This document shows, piece after piece, positions 1 to 9,068 of a stretch of 18,272 bases of DNA. The notes under the pieces are model-generated. The model did not search any database. It saw nothing but the letters and a program-made list of their open reading frames with translations, and was not told where the DNA came from. The stretch is from Friedmanniella sp. (GTDB lineage: Bacteria; Actinomycetota; Actinomycetes; Propionibacteriales; Propionibacteriaceae). The translations under genes and the position numbers were made by a program. Location of the stretch: contig JAOPXW010000120.1 of NCBI GenBank assembly GCA_025964935.1, forward strand, positions 1-18,272, written 5' to 3'. The number at the start of each line of letters is the position of its first letter. The first letter of the stretch is position 1.

Positions 1-1693
<1,693 letters not shown>

Positions 1694-1697
<4 letters not shown>

Positions 1698-2386
1698 GCG
1701 ACGGCCCCACCACGCCCGACCAGGACGGGTCGGACCCCCAGGGTCCGACCGTCCGGGACCGGCGCCGGATCGACCCGGAGACCTACGAGGTACGGGAGCC
1801 GCAGGATTCTGCGGCGCCCGCTGCCCCGGAGGCCTCCGGGTCGGCCGGTGCGCCGGCACCGACCGACGACGCACCCGCGGGTGCGGAAAGCGACCCCCAC
1901 GTGACCGAGCTCCAGTCCGCCCTGGCCGAGCGCACCGCGGACCTGCAGCGACTGCAGGCCGAGTACGTCAACTACAAGCGCCGGGTCGACCGGGACCGCG
2001 ACCTGTCCCGCCGTACGGCGGTGGAGGGCGTGCTGAGGGACCTGCTGCCGGTGCTGGACGACCTGCGGTCAGCACGCGAGCACGGCGAGCTGTCCGGGGC
2101 CTTCAAGGCCGTGGGTGAGGAGGTCGAGCGGGTGACGGCGAAGAACGGCTTGGAGTCTTTCGGGACCAAGGGCGACGCGTTCGACCCGCACATCCACGAG
2201 GCCCTGCTGCACGCGCACGCCGAGGGCATCGACGGACCAACCTGCGTGGAGATCCTGCAGCCCGGCTACCGGGTCGGGGAGCGGGTGCTCCGCCCGGCGC
2301 GGGTGGCCGTGGCCGAGCCCGACCCCAGCGCCCCCGCGGCCCCGACCGAGACCGGACCGGCCGACAGCAGCCCGGCCGGACCGTAG
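1694..2386 (+). CDS. grpE: Nucleotide exchange factor GrpE
   Basis: Co-chaperone that releases ADP from DnaK and so resets its substrate cycle. The 230-residue protein starts with GTG inside a GTGA overlap with the dnaK stop. Layout: a disordered, acidic, Pro/Ala-rich N-terminus (about 1-68), a long coiled-coil dimerisation helix (about 70-130, containing [17 protein letters not shown]), then the beta domain with the GrpE signature [10 protein letters not shown] (163-172) and [19 protein letters not shown] (188-206). A second acidic/proline tail closes the protein. The length is ordinary for actinobacterial GrpE. Position between dnaK and dnaJ and the tight overlap support an operon. All core signature positions look intact. 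Confidence 0.96.
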
Positions 2387-2406
2387 CCCGGAGAGGGCAC
2401 GTAACG

Positions 2407-2418
2407 TCATGATCATGA
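2407..2418. repeat. Perfect 12-bp palindrome in the grpE-dnaJ gap
   Basis: TCATGATCATGA is its own reverse complement and lies 6 nt before the dnaJ Shine-Dalgarno. It contains the ATG of the possible leader ORF at 2409. It could be a small operator or chance; no known regulator was matched. Confidence 0.4.
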
Positions 2419-2441
2419 ACCACGGAGGGAGGCGTCGTTGA
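2409..2441 (+). CDS. Possible ten-codon leader peptide before dnaJ
   Basis: The ATG at 2409 opens a frame reading [10 protein letters not shown] and stops at TGA 2439-2441. That stop overlaps the dnaJ TTG start as TTGA. A purine-rich GGAGAGGG (2391-2398) sits 10 nt upstream and could serve as its ribosome binding site, while the dnaJ Shine-Dalgarno lies inside the mini-ORF. Translation of this leader could feed ribosomes into the weak TTG start of dnaJ. It may equally be a chance ORF; there is no homology to lean on. Confidence 0.3.
   Translation: MIMNHGGRRR
2424..2432 (+). promoter_or_regulatory. dnaJ ribosome binding site that fixes the TTG start
   Basis: GGAGGGAGG ends 5 nt before TTG 2438. 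It is the best Shine-Dalgarno in the 51-nt grpE-dnaJ gap, and no in-frame ATG or GTG competes with the TTG. Confidence 0.75.
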
Positions 2442-3595
2442 GCACCAAGGACTGGATCGAGAAGGACTTCTACAAGGTCCTCGGCGTGGCCAAGGACGCC
2501 AAGCCCGAGGAGATCAAGAAGGCCTACCGCAAGCTGGCCCGGGACAACCACCCGGACCAGAACCCCGGCAACCCTGAGGCGGAGGCCCGCTTCAAGGAGG
2601 TGTCGGAGGCCAACGACGTGCTCTCCAGTGAGTCCAAGCGCAAGGAGTACGACGAGGCGCGTCGGTTGTTCGGGGGCGGCGGTTTCCGCTTCCCCGGCAC
2701 CGGCGGGCCCCGTCCCTCCGGCCCCACCATGGAGGACATCTTCCGCTCCGGCGGCGGCGACTCCGGGCTGGGCGACATCTTCGGCGGGCTGTTCAACGGC
2801 GGCGCCGGAGCCCGCACGCAGCGCTTCTCCACCAGTCGGGGACCCAGGCGGGGCAGCGACGTCGAGGGTGAGGCCACCGTGGACTTCGTCCAGGCGATCG
2901 AGGGCGTCACGGTCGGCATGCAGATGGTGTCCGACGCCGCCTGCGACTCCTGCCACGGCACGGGGGCCAAGGCCGGCACCGTCCCCAAGGTCTGCCCGAC
3001 CTGCGAGGGGAGCGGGATGCAGACCTCCACCTCGGGCGGCGTCTTCGCCGTCACCGAGCCCTGTCGCGACTGCCGCGGCCGGGGCATGGTCGTGGACGAC
3101 CCCTGCCCGGTCTGCCACGGCTCCGGCCGGGGCAAGTCGACCCAGACCATGCAGGTCCGGATCCCGACCGGGGTCACCGACGGTCAGCGGATCCGGCTCA
3201 AGGGCAAGGGCGGGGCCGGTGAGAACGGCGGCGCCGCGGGAGACCTGTACGTCGTGGTCCACGTCCGTCCGCACCCCATCTTCGGGCGCAAGGGCGACAA
3301 CCTGACCCTGACGGCTCCGGTCACCTTCAACGAGGCGGCGCTGGGCGCCGAGATCGAGGTCCCCACCCTCGGCGGCTCGCCGGTCACCCTCCGGGTCCCG
3401 GCCGGGACGCCGAACGGACGGACCTTCCGGGTCCGGGGCCGCGGGGTCGGCAAGCGGGACGGCAGCAAGGGCGACCTCCTGGTCAGCGTCGAGGTCGTGG
3501 TCCCGCAGTCGCTGAACGAGCAGGCCCGCGAGGCCCTGGCCAGCTACGGCGCGGCCGTCGGCGGGTCCAACCCGCGCGCCCGGTTGTTCGCATGA
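2438..3595 (+). CDS. dnaJ: Chaperone protein DnaJ (type I Hsp40)
   Basis: Hsp40 co-chaperone that delivers unfolded clients to DnaK and stimulates its ATPase. The 385-residue protein has a J domain at about 10-75 with the HPD motif at 38-40, a Gly/Phe-rich linker (about 83-125), a zinc-binding domain with four CxxCxGxG repeats starting near residues 169, 186, 209 and 223, and the C-terminal client-binding beta domains. It is therefore a complete class I (DnaJ1-like) protein. The start is TTG, chosen because of the strong Shine-Dalgarno at 2424-2432 and because [12 protein letters not shown] is the usual N-terminus. It follows grpE by 51 nt and precedes hspR by 44 nt, consistent with a dnaK-grpE-dnaJ-hspR operon. 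Confidence 0.96.
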   Translation: MSTKDWIEKDFYKVLGVAKDAKPEEIKKAYRKLARDNHPDQNPGNPEAEARFKEVSEANDVLSSESKRKEYDEARRLFGGGGFRFPGTGGPRPSGPTMEDIFRSGGGDSGLGDIFGGLFNGGAGARTQRFSTSRGPRRGSDVEGEATVDFVQAIEGVTVGMQMVSDAACDSCHGTGAKAGTVPKVCPTCEGSGMQTSTSGGVFAVTEPCRDCRGRGMVVDDPCPVCHGSGRGKSTQTMQVRIPTGVTDGQRIRLKGKGGAGENGGAAGDLYVVVHVRPHPIFGRKGDNLTLTAPVTFNEAALGAEIEVPTLGGSPVTLRVPAGTPNGRTFRVRGRGVGKRDGSKGDLLVSVEVVVPQSLNEQAREALASYGAAVGGSNPRARLFA

Positions 3596-3624
3596 GCGGG
3601 CGGGCTCGCCTGCTCGTGGACTCC

Positions 3625-3630
3625 TAGGGT
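3625..3630 (+). promoter_or_regulatory. Possible -10 element of an internal hspR promoter
   Basis: TAGGGT fits the actinobacterial TANNNT -10 pattern and ends 9 nt before the hspR ATG, which has only a weak Shine-Dalgarno. No -35 box is recognisable. It suggests, but does not show, a short-leader or leaderless transcript for hspR. Confidence 0.3.
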
Positions 3631-3639
3631 CGGTGGGTC

Positions 3640-4062
3640 ATGTCCGACCTCCCGCAGCGGATCGACGAGGACGCCCCGGTGTTCGCCATCTCGGTGGCGG
3701 CCCAGCTGGCCGGCATGCACCCGCAGACCCTGCGGACCTACGACCGGATCGGGCTGGTGTCGCCCCGGCGTACGGCCAAGCGCGGCCGGCGCTACTCCGC
3801 GCGCGACATCGCCCGGCTCCGGCTGGTGCAGCGGCTGTCCCAGGACGAGGGGATCAACCTCGAGGGCATCCGCCGGATCCTGCACATGCAGGACGAGATC
3901 GACGAGCTCCGGGCCCGGGTCGCAGACCTGACCGCCGTGGTGAACCTCGTCCGCAGCGCGCCCCAGGGCGTCCGCGTGTTCACGGCCGACCCCTCCGGTG
4001 CCGTGCAACTCGGCGGCTCCGCCCGCCCCTGGTCCGCGCCCCGGGCCATCGGCTCCCGCTGA
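3640..4062 (+). CDS. hspR: Heat-shock repressor HspR (MerR-family)
   Basis: MerR-like DNA-binding repressor that, in actinobacteria, binds HAIR operators before dnaK and clpB with DnaK as co-repressor. The 140-residue protein starts with an N-terminal arm, then FAISVAAQLAGMHPQTLRTYDRIGLVSPRRT (15-45), the winged helix-turn-helix, then the wing GRRYSARDIARL (49-60). QDEGINLEGIRRIL follows (68-81). A heptad-like dimerisation helix (about 85-105) and a variable tail end the protein. Position directly after dnaJ and the HAIR-type repeats 32-110 nt beyond its stop (4094-4172) match the known HspR circuit. No effector-binding domain is present, as expected for HspR. Confidence 0.93.
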   Translation: MSDLPQRIDEDAPVFAISVAAQLAGMHPQTLRTYDRIGLVSPRRTAKRGRRYSARDIARLRLVQRLSQDEGINLEGIRRILHMQDEIDELRARVADLTAVVNLVRSAPQGVRVFTADPSGAVQLGGSARPWSAPRAIGSR

Positions 4063-4093
4063 GGGTTAAGCACCGCGCCCACTGACACAGAAT

Positions 4094-4124
4094 CCAGGGT
4101 TGAGCGAAGTTCGCTCAACCCTGG
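4094..4124. promoter_or_regulatory. Perfect 31-nt palindrome: HAIR-like operator, possible hspR terminator
   Basis: CCAGGGTTGAGCGAA (4094-4108) and its exact reverse complement TTCGCTCAACCCTGG (4110-4124) flank a single G. The core reads TTGAGC-N7-GCTCAA, the spacing of the HspR operator (CTTGAGT-N7-ACTCAAG), differing at the innermost base of each half. It ends just before the predicted clpB -35. As RNA it would form a stem of about 14 bp 32 nt after the hspR stop, without a T-run, so it may also end the dnaK operon transcript. Confidence 0.7.
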
Positions 4125-4153
4125 TTGCATTCCGGAGCGGTTGGGCGCATAGT
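4125..4153 (+). promoter_or_regulatory. Predicted clpB promoter
   Basis: TTGCAT (4125-4130) and CATAGT (4148-4153) are separated by 17 nt, the usual sigma-70-type spacing. The -10 keeps four of six TATAAT bases. It lies between the two HspR-like repeats and the -10 overlaps the second one, an arrangement suited to repression. The expected transcription start is near 4160. Confidence 0.55.
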
Positions 4154-4172
4154 TGAGTGCACCACACTCAAG
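4152..4172. promoter_or_regulatory. HAIR operator (HspR-binding inverted repeat) of clpB
   Basis: GTTGAGT-N7-ACTCAAG matches the HspR consensus CTTGAGT-N7-ACTCAAG except for the first base. It overlaps the predicted -10 and start point, 12 nt before the clpB ATG. HspR binding here would block clpB initiation until heat shock draws DnaK away from the repressor. Confidence 0.85.
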
Positions 4173-4184
4173 GCGAGAGGTCTG

Positions 4185-6785
4185 ATGGATACCAACAAGC
4201 TCACCACCAAGAGCCGCGACGCGGTTTCGGCTGCGTTGCGGAACGCACTGACCGCGGGCAACCCGAACGCCGAGCCGTCCCATCTGTTGCACGCGCTGCT
4301 GATGGTCCCGGGAAACGCTGTCGCCCCGCTGATCACCGCCGTCGGGGCCAACCCGGCCGTGGTGGACGCCGCGGCCCAGGGTGCGATCGCCAAGCTGCCC
4401 GCCGCGAAGGGCTCCTCGGTGGCGCAGCCTGTCCTGTCGGGGGCGTTCGCCCGGGTGCTGGCCGACGCGGAGACCCGCGCCGAGCAGCTTGGCGATTCCT
4501 ACGTGGCCACCGAGCACCTGCTGATCTCGCTGGCCGCCGTCGACTCCGACGTGAAGAAGCCGCTGCTCGACCTCAAGATCAACCCCCGCGCGCTCACCCA
4601 GGCGTTCAACGACGCCCGCGGCAGCCGCCGCGTGACCAGCGCGGAGACCGAGGGCACCACCTCCGCGCTGGACCAGTACAGCGTCGACCTGACCGCGCAG
4701 GCCCGGGCCGGCAAGCTCGACCCGGTGATCGGCCGCGACACCGAGATCCGCCGGGTGGTCCAGGTGCTGGCCCGCCGGACCAAGAACAACCCCGTCCTGA
4801 TCGGGGAGCCCGGGGTCGGCAAGACCGCGGTCGTCGAGGGCCAGGCACAGCGGCTGGTCGCCGGCGACGTCCCCGACTCGCTGAAGGGCCGCCGGCTGAT
4901 GTCGCTGGACCTCAGCTCGATGGTGGCCGGGGCCAAGTTCCGGGGCGAGTTCGAGGAGCGGCTCAAGGCCGTCCTGAACGAGATCCGCGACGCCGAGGGT
5001 CAGGTCATCACCTTCATCGACGAGCTGCACACCGTCGTCGGAGCGGGAGCCTCGGGTGACTCCTCGATGGACGCCGGCAACATGCTCAAGCCGATGCTGG
5101 CCCGGGGCGAGCTGCGGATGATCGGGGCCACCACCCTGGACGAGTACCGGGAGCGGATCGAGAAGGACCCGGCCCTGGAGCGGCGGTTCCAGCAGGTCTT
5201 CGTGGGCGAGCCGACGGTGGAGGACACCATCGCCATCCTGCGCGGGCTGCGCGAGCGGTACGAGGCCCACCACAAGGTGGCCATCACCGACGGCGCCCTG
5301 GTCGCCGCGGCCTCGCTCTCGCACCGCTACATCCCGTCCCGGCAGCTGCCGGACAAGGCCATCGACCTCGTCGACGAGGCCGCGTCCCGGCTGCGGATGG
5401 AGATCGACTCCTCCCCGGAGGAGATCGACAAGCTCCGCCGGCAGGTCGACCGGATGACCATGCAGGAGATGGCCCTGGCCAAGGAGCAGGACGCGGGTAG
5501 CGTCGACCGACGGCAGCGGCTGGAGGCCGAGCTCGCCGACGCCAAGGAGGAGCTGCGCTCCCTCGAGGCGCGCTGGGAGGCCGAGAAGCAGGGGCTGAAC
5601 CGCGTCGGCGACCTCAAGAAGGAGATCGACGAGCTGCGCAGCGAGGCCGACCGCGCCCTGCGCGAGGGCGACCTGACCCGGGCCAGCGAGATCAGCTACG
5701 GCGAGATCCCCGCCCTGGAGAAGGAGATGGCGCGGGCCGACGCGGACGCCGCCGGCAGCGCCCTGCCCCTGATGGTGTCGGAGGAAGTCGGGCCCGGCGA
5801 CATCGCCGAGGTGGTGGCCAACTGGACCGGCATCCCCGTGGGTCGCCTGCTGCAGGGCGAGACGGAGAAGCTGCTGAGCATGGAGGACCGGATCGGCGAG
5901 CGGCTGATCGGCCAGCGGACCGCGGTCAAGGCCGTGTCCGACGCCGTACGCCGTTCGCGGGCCGGCATCTCCGACCCCAACCGCCCCACCGGGTCGTTCC
6001 TGTTCCTCGGCCCGACCGGGGTGGGCAAGACGGAGCTGGCCAAGTCGCTGGCGGAGTTCCTCTTCGACGACGAGCACGCCATGGTCCGGATCGACATGAG
6101 CGAGTACTCCGAGAAGCACTCCGTCTCCCGTCTCGTCGGGGCCCCGCCCGGCTACATCGGCTACGAGGAGGGCGGTCAGCTCACCGAGGCGGTCCGCCGT
6201 CGCCCGTACGCGGTGGTGCTGTTCGACGAGGTCGAGAAGGCCCACAGCGAGGTCTTCGACATCCTGCTGCAGGTGCTGGACGACGGTCGCCTGACCGACG
6301 GTCAGGGCCGGACGGTCGACTTCCGCAACGTCATCATGATCCTGACCTCCAACCTGGGCTCGCAGTTCCTGGCCGACCCCAAGCTGGACGCCGGGCTCAA
6401 GCGGGATGCCGTGATGGGTGTGGTCCGGAGCTCCTTCAAGCCGGAGTTCCTCAACCGGCTGGACGAGATCGTGCTCTTCGACCCGCTCGGTACCGCCGAG
6501 CTGTCCAAGATCGTGACGATCAACCTGGAGCGGCTCAACGCCCGGCTCGCGGAGCGTCGGATCGCGGTCCAGGCGACCCAGGCGGCCACGGACTGGCTGG
6601 CTCTGACCGGGTTCGACCCGGTCTACGGTGCCCGCCCGCTGCGGCGGCTGATCCAGACCACGATCGAGGACCAGCTGGCCCGGGCCGTGTTGTCCGGGTC
6701 GGTGCTGGAGGGCGACACGGTCACCTTCGACCTCGACGCCGAGGGTGACGGCCTCCGCCTGGTCACCGCGCCCGTCCCGGTCTGA
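4185..6785 (+). CDS. clpB: ATP-dependent protein disaggregase ClpB (Hsp100)
   Basis: Hexameric AAA+ unfoldase that pulls polypeptides from aggregates and hands them to DnaK. The 866-residue protein has an N-terminal Clp_N domain (about 1-150), a first AAA+ module with Walker A GEPGVGKT (207-214) and Walker B TFIDELHT, a coiled-coil middle domain (about 395-520) that defines ClpB against ClpA/ClpC, and a second AAA+ module with Walker A GPTGVGKT (609-616) and Walker [12 protein letters not shown]. The pore-loop segments [11 protein letters not shown] and [13 protein letters not shown] are present. The ATG at 4185 is used: GAGAGG lies just upstream and [10 protein letters not shown] is the normal N-terminus; an in-frame TTG at 4125 falls inside the promoter. 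HspR repression is expected from the HAIR element. Confidence 0.97.
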   Translation: MDTNKLTTKSRDAVSAALRNALTAGNPNAEPSHLLHALLMVPGNAVAPLITAVGANPAVVDAAAQGAIAKLPAAKGSSVAQPVLSGAFARVLADAETRAEQLGDSYVATEHLLISLAAVDSDVKKPLLDLKINPRALTQAFNDARGSRRVTSAETEGTTSALDQYSVDLTAQARAGKLDPVIGRDTEIRRVVQVLARRTKNNPVLIGEPGVGKTAVVEGQAQRLVAGDVPDSLKGRRLMSLDLSSMVAGAKFRGEFEERLKAVLNEIRDAEGQVITFIDELHTVVGAGASGDSSMDAGNMLKPMLARGELRMIGATTLDEYRERIEKDPALERRFQQVFVGEPTVEDTIAILRGLRERYEAHHKVAITDGALVAAASLSHRYIPSRQLPDKAIDLVDEAASRLRMEIDSSPEEIDKLRRQVDRMTMQEMALAKEQDAGSVDRRQRLEAELADAKEELRSLEARWEAEKQGLNRVGDLKKEIDELRSEADRALREGDLTRASEISYGEIPALEKEMARADADAAGSALPLMVSEEVGPGDIAEVVANWTGIPVGRLLQGETEKLLSMEDRIGERLIGQRTAVKAVSDAVRRSRAGISDPNRPTGSFLFLGPTGVGKTELAKSLAEFLFDDEHAMVRIDMSEYSEKHSVSRLVGAPPGYIGYEEGGQLTEAVRRRPYAVVLFDEVEKAHSEVFDILLQVLDDGRLTDGQGRTVDFRNVIMILTSNLGSQFLADPKLDAGLKRDAVMGVVRSSFKPEFLNRLDEIVLFDPLGTAELSKIVTINLERLNARLAERRIAVQATQAATDWLALTGFDPVYGARPLRRLIQTTIEDQLARAVLSGSVLEGDTVTFDLDAEGDGLRLVTAPVPV

Positions 6786-6791
6786 CCCCAC

Positions 6792-6827
6792 CCGCAGTTC
6801 CGGTGCCTCCCGGCACCGGGGCTGCGG
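6792..6827 (+). terminator. Strong hairpin after clpB
   Basis: CCGCAG (6792-6797), TT and CCGGTGCC (6800-6807) pair across a TCCC loop with GGCACCGG, GG and CTGCGG (6812-6827). As RNA this is a continuous 16-bp stem with two U-G wobbles, starting 7 nt after the clpB stop. There is no T-run, as is common for actinobacterial terminators. Confidence 0.7.
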
Positions 6828-6867
6828 CCTGTCCGGCTGTCCGCGCCACGCGGGGGAGAATGGCTGC

Positions 6868-7221
6868 ATGTCCCGCGCCTCCCGTCTGCTGACCGGCCTG
6901 TTCGCATTCACCGGGACGGTGCACCTGGTCCGGCCGCGGACCTTCGACCCCGCCCTGCCCGACTGGCTACCGGGGAGCAAGCGGGCCTGGGCGCTGGGGT
7001 CAGGTCTGGCCGAGCTGGCCTGCGGAGCGCTGGTGGCCCACCCCCGCACCCGGCGGCTCGGCGGCTACGCCTCGGCGGCGCTGTTCGTGGCGGTCTTCCC
7101 GGGCAACGTGCACATGGTGCGGACGGCCCGTACGCCGCGGGCCCGGAGGATCACCCTGCTCCGGCTGCCGCTGCAGCTCCCCCTGGTCGGGTGGGCCTAC
7201 CTCGTCGCCCGGGGCGGCTGA
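6868..7221 (+). CDS. DoxX-like small membrane protein
   Basis: Small integral membrane protein of 117 residues resembling the DoxX-like/COG4270 group; the function of that group is not established. Supporting pattern: a first helix with GTVHLVRPRTFDPALPDWLP (16-35), a second helix rich in Gly and Ala (about 40-58, SGLAELACGALV), a third (about 66-84) ending in FPGNVHM, and a fourth (about 97-114). The His-Pro-Phe-Pro-Leu-Pro spacing and FPxNxxM are what I recognise. The ATG is supported by GGGGGAG ending 9 nt upstream and by a GAGAAT hexamer 6 nt upstream that could be a leaderless -10. It stands alone between clpB and the GH13 gene, separated by hairpins, so context adds little. Confidence 0.72.
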   Translation: MSRASRLLTGLFAFTGTVHLVRPRTFDPALPDWLPGSKRAWALGSGLAELACGALVAHPRTRRLGGYASAALFVAVFPGNVHMVRTARTPRARRITLLRLPLQLPLVGWAYLVARGG

Positions 7222-7239
7222 GCGGGCACGGTCACCCGC
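7222..7239 (+). terminator. Weak hairpin after the DoxX-like gene
   Basis: GCGGG (7222-7226) can pair with CCCGC (7235-7239) over an 8-nt loop directly after the stop codon. The stem is only 5 bp and lacks a T-run, so termination here is tentative. Confidence 0.3.
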
Positions 7240-7305
7240 GTCCCGGTTTCCGCCCCCTGCGCCGGTCGCGCTGGCTAGGGTGGCCGGTGAGGAACAGGAG
7301 CCGTG

Positions 7306-8973
7306 ATGTTGCCGATGACCCCCCGTTGGTACACCGAAGCCGTCATCTACTGCGTCGAGGTCGCCTCCTTCCAGGACTCCGACGGGGACGGCTGCGGAGA
7401 TCTGCGCGGCCTGATCAGCCGGTTGGACTACCTGGCCCGGCTCGGCGTCACGTGCCTGTGGCTGAACCCGATCCACCCGAGCCCGCTGCGCGACAACGGC
7501 TACGACGTCACCGACTTCTACGGTGTCCACCCCCGGCTCGGCAGCCTGGGTGACTTCGCCGAGCTGACCCGCCGGGCCCGTGAGCGCGGCCTGCGGATCG
7601 TCCTCGACCTGGTGGTCAACCACACCTCCGACGAGCACCCCTGGTTCCGGTCCGCCCAGAGCGACCCGGCCTCGCCGTACCGCGACTGGTACGTCTGGAG
7701 CGCCGCCGAGCCGCCGAACCGTCAGCAGGGCACGGTCTTCCCCGGCGAGCAGGAGGAGACCTGGACCTTCGACCCCCAGGCCCGGGCCTGGTACTTCCAC
7801 CGCTTCTACGGCTTCCAGCCCGACCTCAACTGGTCCCATCCCGACGTCCGCGCCGAGATCGCCAAGGTGATGGCCTTCTGGCTGCAGCTCGGGGTCTCCG
7901 GGTTCCGCATCGACGCCGCCCCGTTCGTCCTCGAACAGGTCGCACCGGGTCGAGACCCCGGTCCCCGCGACTTCGCCATCCTCGAGTCCTGGCGCCAGGA
8001 GACGCAGTGGCAGAGCGGGGAGTCCGTGCTGCTGTGCGAGGCGAACGTCCCGCCGAGCGAGGTGTCCTCCTTCGTCGGCAGCCGCCCGGACGGCCCCAGC
8101 GACCGGGCCCAGCTGATGTTCGACTTCCTGCTCAACCCCAAGGTGTGGCTGGCCCTGGCCCGGCAGGACGCCGAGCCGCTGATCGAGGGTCTGACCACGG
8201 CGGTCACCCTGCCGGCCGGCGGCCAGTGGGCCACCTTCCTCCGCAACCACGACGAACTGGACCTCAGCCGGCTGACCTCGGAGCAGCGCGACGACACCTT
8301 CGCGGCCTTCGCACCCCAGCAGCGGATGCAGCTCTACGGCCGGGGGGTGCGGCGGCGGCTGGCCCCCATGCTCGGCGGCGACCAGCGGCGGATCGAGCTG
8401 GCGTACGCGCTGCAGTTCTCCCTGCCCGGCACCCCGGTGATCCGCTACGGCGAGGAGATCGGGATGGGGGAGGACCTGAAGCTCGACGGTCGGGAGGCCA
8501 TCCGGACCCCGATGCAGTGGGACGACACGCCCAACGGAGGGTTCTCCACCGCCCGCGTCGCGGACCTGGTGCGACCGGTCTCCATGCGGGGACGGTTCGG
8601 AGCCGCTCACGTCAACGTCCGGGCGCAGCAGCGCGACCCGGACTCCCTGTTGCGCTGGTTCGAGAACCTCGTGCACGTGTTGCGGACCGCGCCCGAGATC
8701 GGGGCCGGCACCTGCGCGGTGGTCGACGTGCCCCTGCCACGGTCGGTGCTGGCCCACCGGTTCGCGACCGATCGCGGCGCCATCGTGCTGTTGCACAACC
8801 TGGGCACCGACGACGTCACCGTCGACCTGGGTCCGCAACCGGGCACCGCCGGTGCGCCGTACGACCTGCTGGTGGACGGGCCGTACGACACCCCGGCCGT
8901 CGATCTGAACGGGCTGGCTCTGCGCGGCTACGGCTACCGCTGGATCCGGCTGGCCCGCAGCGACCGCGACTGA
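7306..8973 (+). CDS. GH13 family glycoside hydrolase, trehalose synthase/alpha-amylase-like
   Basis: Retaining alpha-glucan-active enzyme of the GH13 (beta/alpha)8-barrel family. Overall similarity is to trehalose synthases (maltose to trehalose), seen in WYTEAVIYCVEVASFQDSDG, GVTCLWLNPIHPSPLRDNGY, LVVNHTSDEHPWF, the catalytic nucleophile in GFRIDAAP (Asp203), the acid/base in LLCEAN (Glu245), the stabiliser in RNHDELDLS (Asp316) and IRYGEEIGMGEDL. All three carboxylates are present. A beta-sandwich C domain ends the protein. At 555 residues it is slightly short for TreS. No maltokinase, GlgE or other trehalose gene is next to it, so exact substrate is open. A GTG at 7303 directly precedes the ATG; AGGAG (7296-7300) is 5 nt before the ATG, which I prefer. 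TAGGGT at 7276-7281 may be its -10. Confidence 0.88.
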   Translation: MLPMTPRWYTEAVIYCVEVASFQDSDGDGCGDLRGLISRLDYLARLGVTCLWLNPIHPSPLRDNGYDVTDFYGVHPRLGSLGDFAELTRRARERGLRIVLDLVVNHTSDEHPWFRSAQSDPASPYRDWYVWSAAEPPNRQQGTVFPGEQEETWTFDPQARAWYFHRFYGFQPDLNWSHPDVRAEIAKVMAFWLQLGVSGFRIDAAPFVLEQVAPGRDPGPRDFAILESWRQETQWQSGESVLLCEANVPPSEVSSFVGSRPDGPSDRAQLMFDFLLNPKVWLALARQDAEPLIEGLTTAVTLPAGGQWATFLRNHDELDLSRLTSEQRDDTFAAFAPQQRMQLYGRGVRRRLAPMLGGDQRRIELAYALQFSLPGTPVIRYGEEIGMGEDLKLDGREAIRTPMQWDDTPNGGFSTARVADLVRPVSMRGRFGAAHVNVRAQQRDPDSLLRWFENLVHVLRTAPEIGAGTCAVVDVPLPRSVLAHRFATDRGAIVLLHNLGTDDVTVDLGPQPGTAGAPYDLLVDGPYDTPAVDLNGLALRGYGYRWIRLARSDRD

Positions 8974-8981
8974 GATCAAGC

Positions 8982-8998
8982 GGTCGCCCGAAGCGACC
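8982..8998 (+). terminator. Short hairpin after the GH13 gene
   Basis: GGTCGC (8982-8987) pairs with GCGACC (8993-8998) across CCGAA, 9 nt after the stop. The left arm can instead pair with GCGACCGC at 8960-8967, inside the coding end, giving a competing 8-bp stem. Either could act as a weak terminator. Confidence 0.4.
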
Positions 8999-9001
8999 CC
9001 C

Positions 9002-9029
9002 TTGCGGTCCGGAGCGGGCGTACCGTAAT
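9002..9029 (+). promoter_or_regulatory. Possible promoter of the metalloprotease gene
   Basis: TTGCGG (9002-9007) and CGTAAT (9024-9029) are 16 nt apart and lie upstream of the 5' hairpin and ATG. The -10 keeps four of six consensus bases and the region is locally AT-richer than its surroundings. This is a visual match only. Confidence 0.35.
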
Positions 9030-9032
9030 TTC

Positions 9033-9060
9033 TCTTCCGTTCACGCCCTCCAACGGAAGA
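9033..9060 (+). promoter_or_regulatory. 9-bp inverted repeat covering the metalloprotease Shine-Dalgarno
   Basis: TCTTCCGTT (9033-9041) is the exact reverse complement of AACGGAAGA (9052-9060), with a 10-nt loop. GGAAGA, the only plausible ribosome binding site of the next gene, is the right arm. In RNA the stem would bury it; in DNA the repeat could be an operator just downstream of the promoter. Confidence 0.6.
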
Positions 9061-9068
9061 AGCTCACG

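Noticed and set aside
4125..4184. Upstream TTG extension of clpB by 20 codons
   Set aside because: It runs through the predicted promoter and the HAIR operator, and family N-termini begin at the ATG at 4185.
3792..7049. 1085-codon open frame on the minus strand opposite hspR and clpB
   Set aside because: It lies antisense to well-recognised hspR and clpB, is a Gly/Arg/Leu/Val-rich composition typical of GC-codon shadows, has no recognisable domain, and crosses the clpB promoter and operators.
7000..8979. 659-codon open frame on the minus strand opposite the GH13 gene
   Set aside because: Shadow frame of a clear GH13 coding region, low-complexity composition, and no start signals.
8007..9068. 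N-terminal extension of the metalloprotease into the GH13 gene
   Set aside because: The upstream part is an out-of-frame, Arg/Ala/Pro-rich translation of GH13; the ATG at 9069 is followed by a clear signal peptide.
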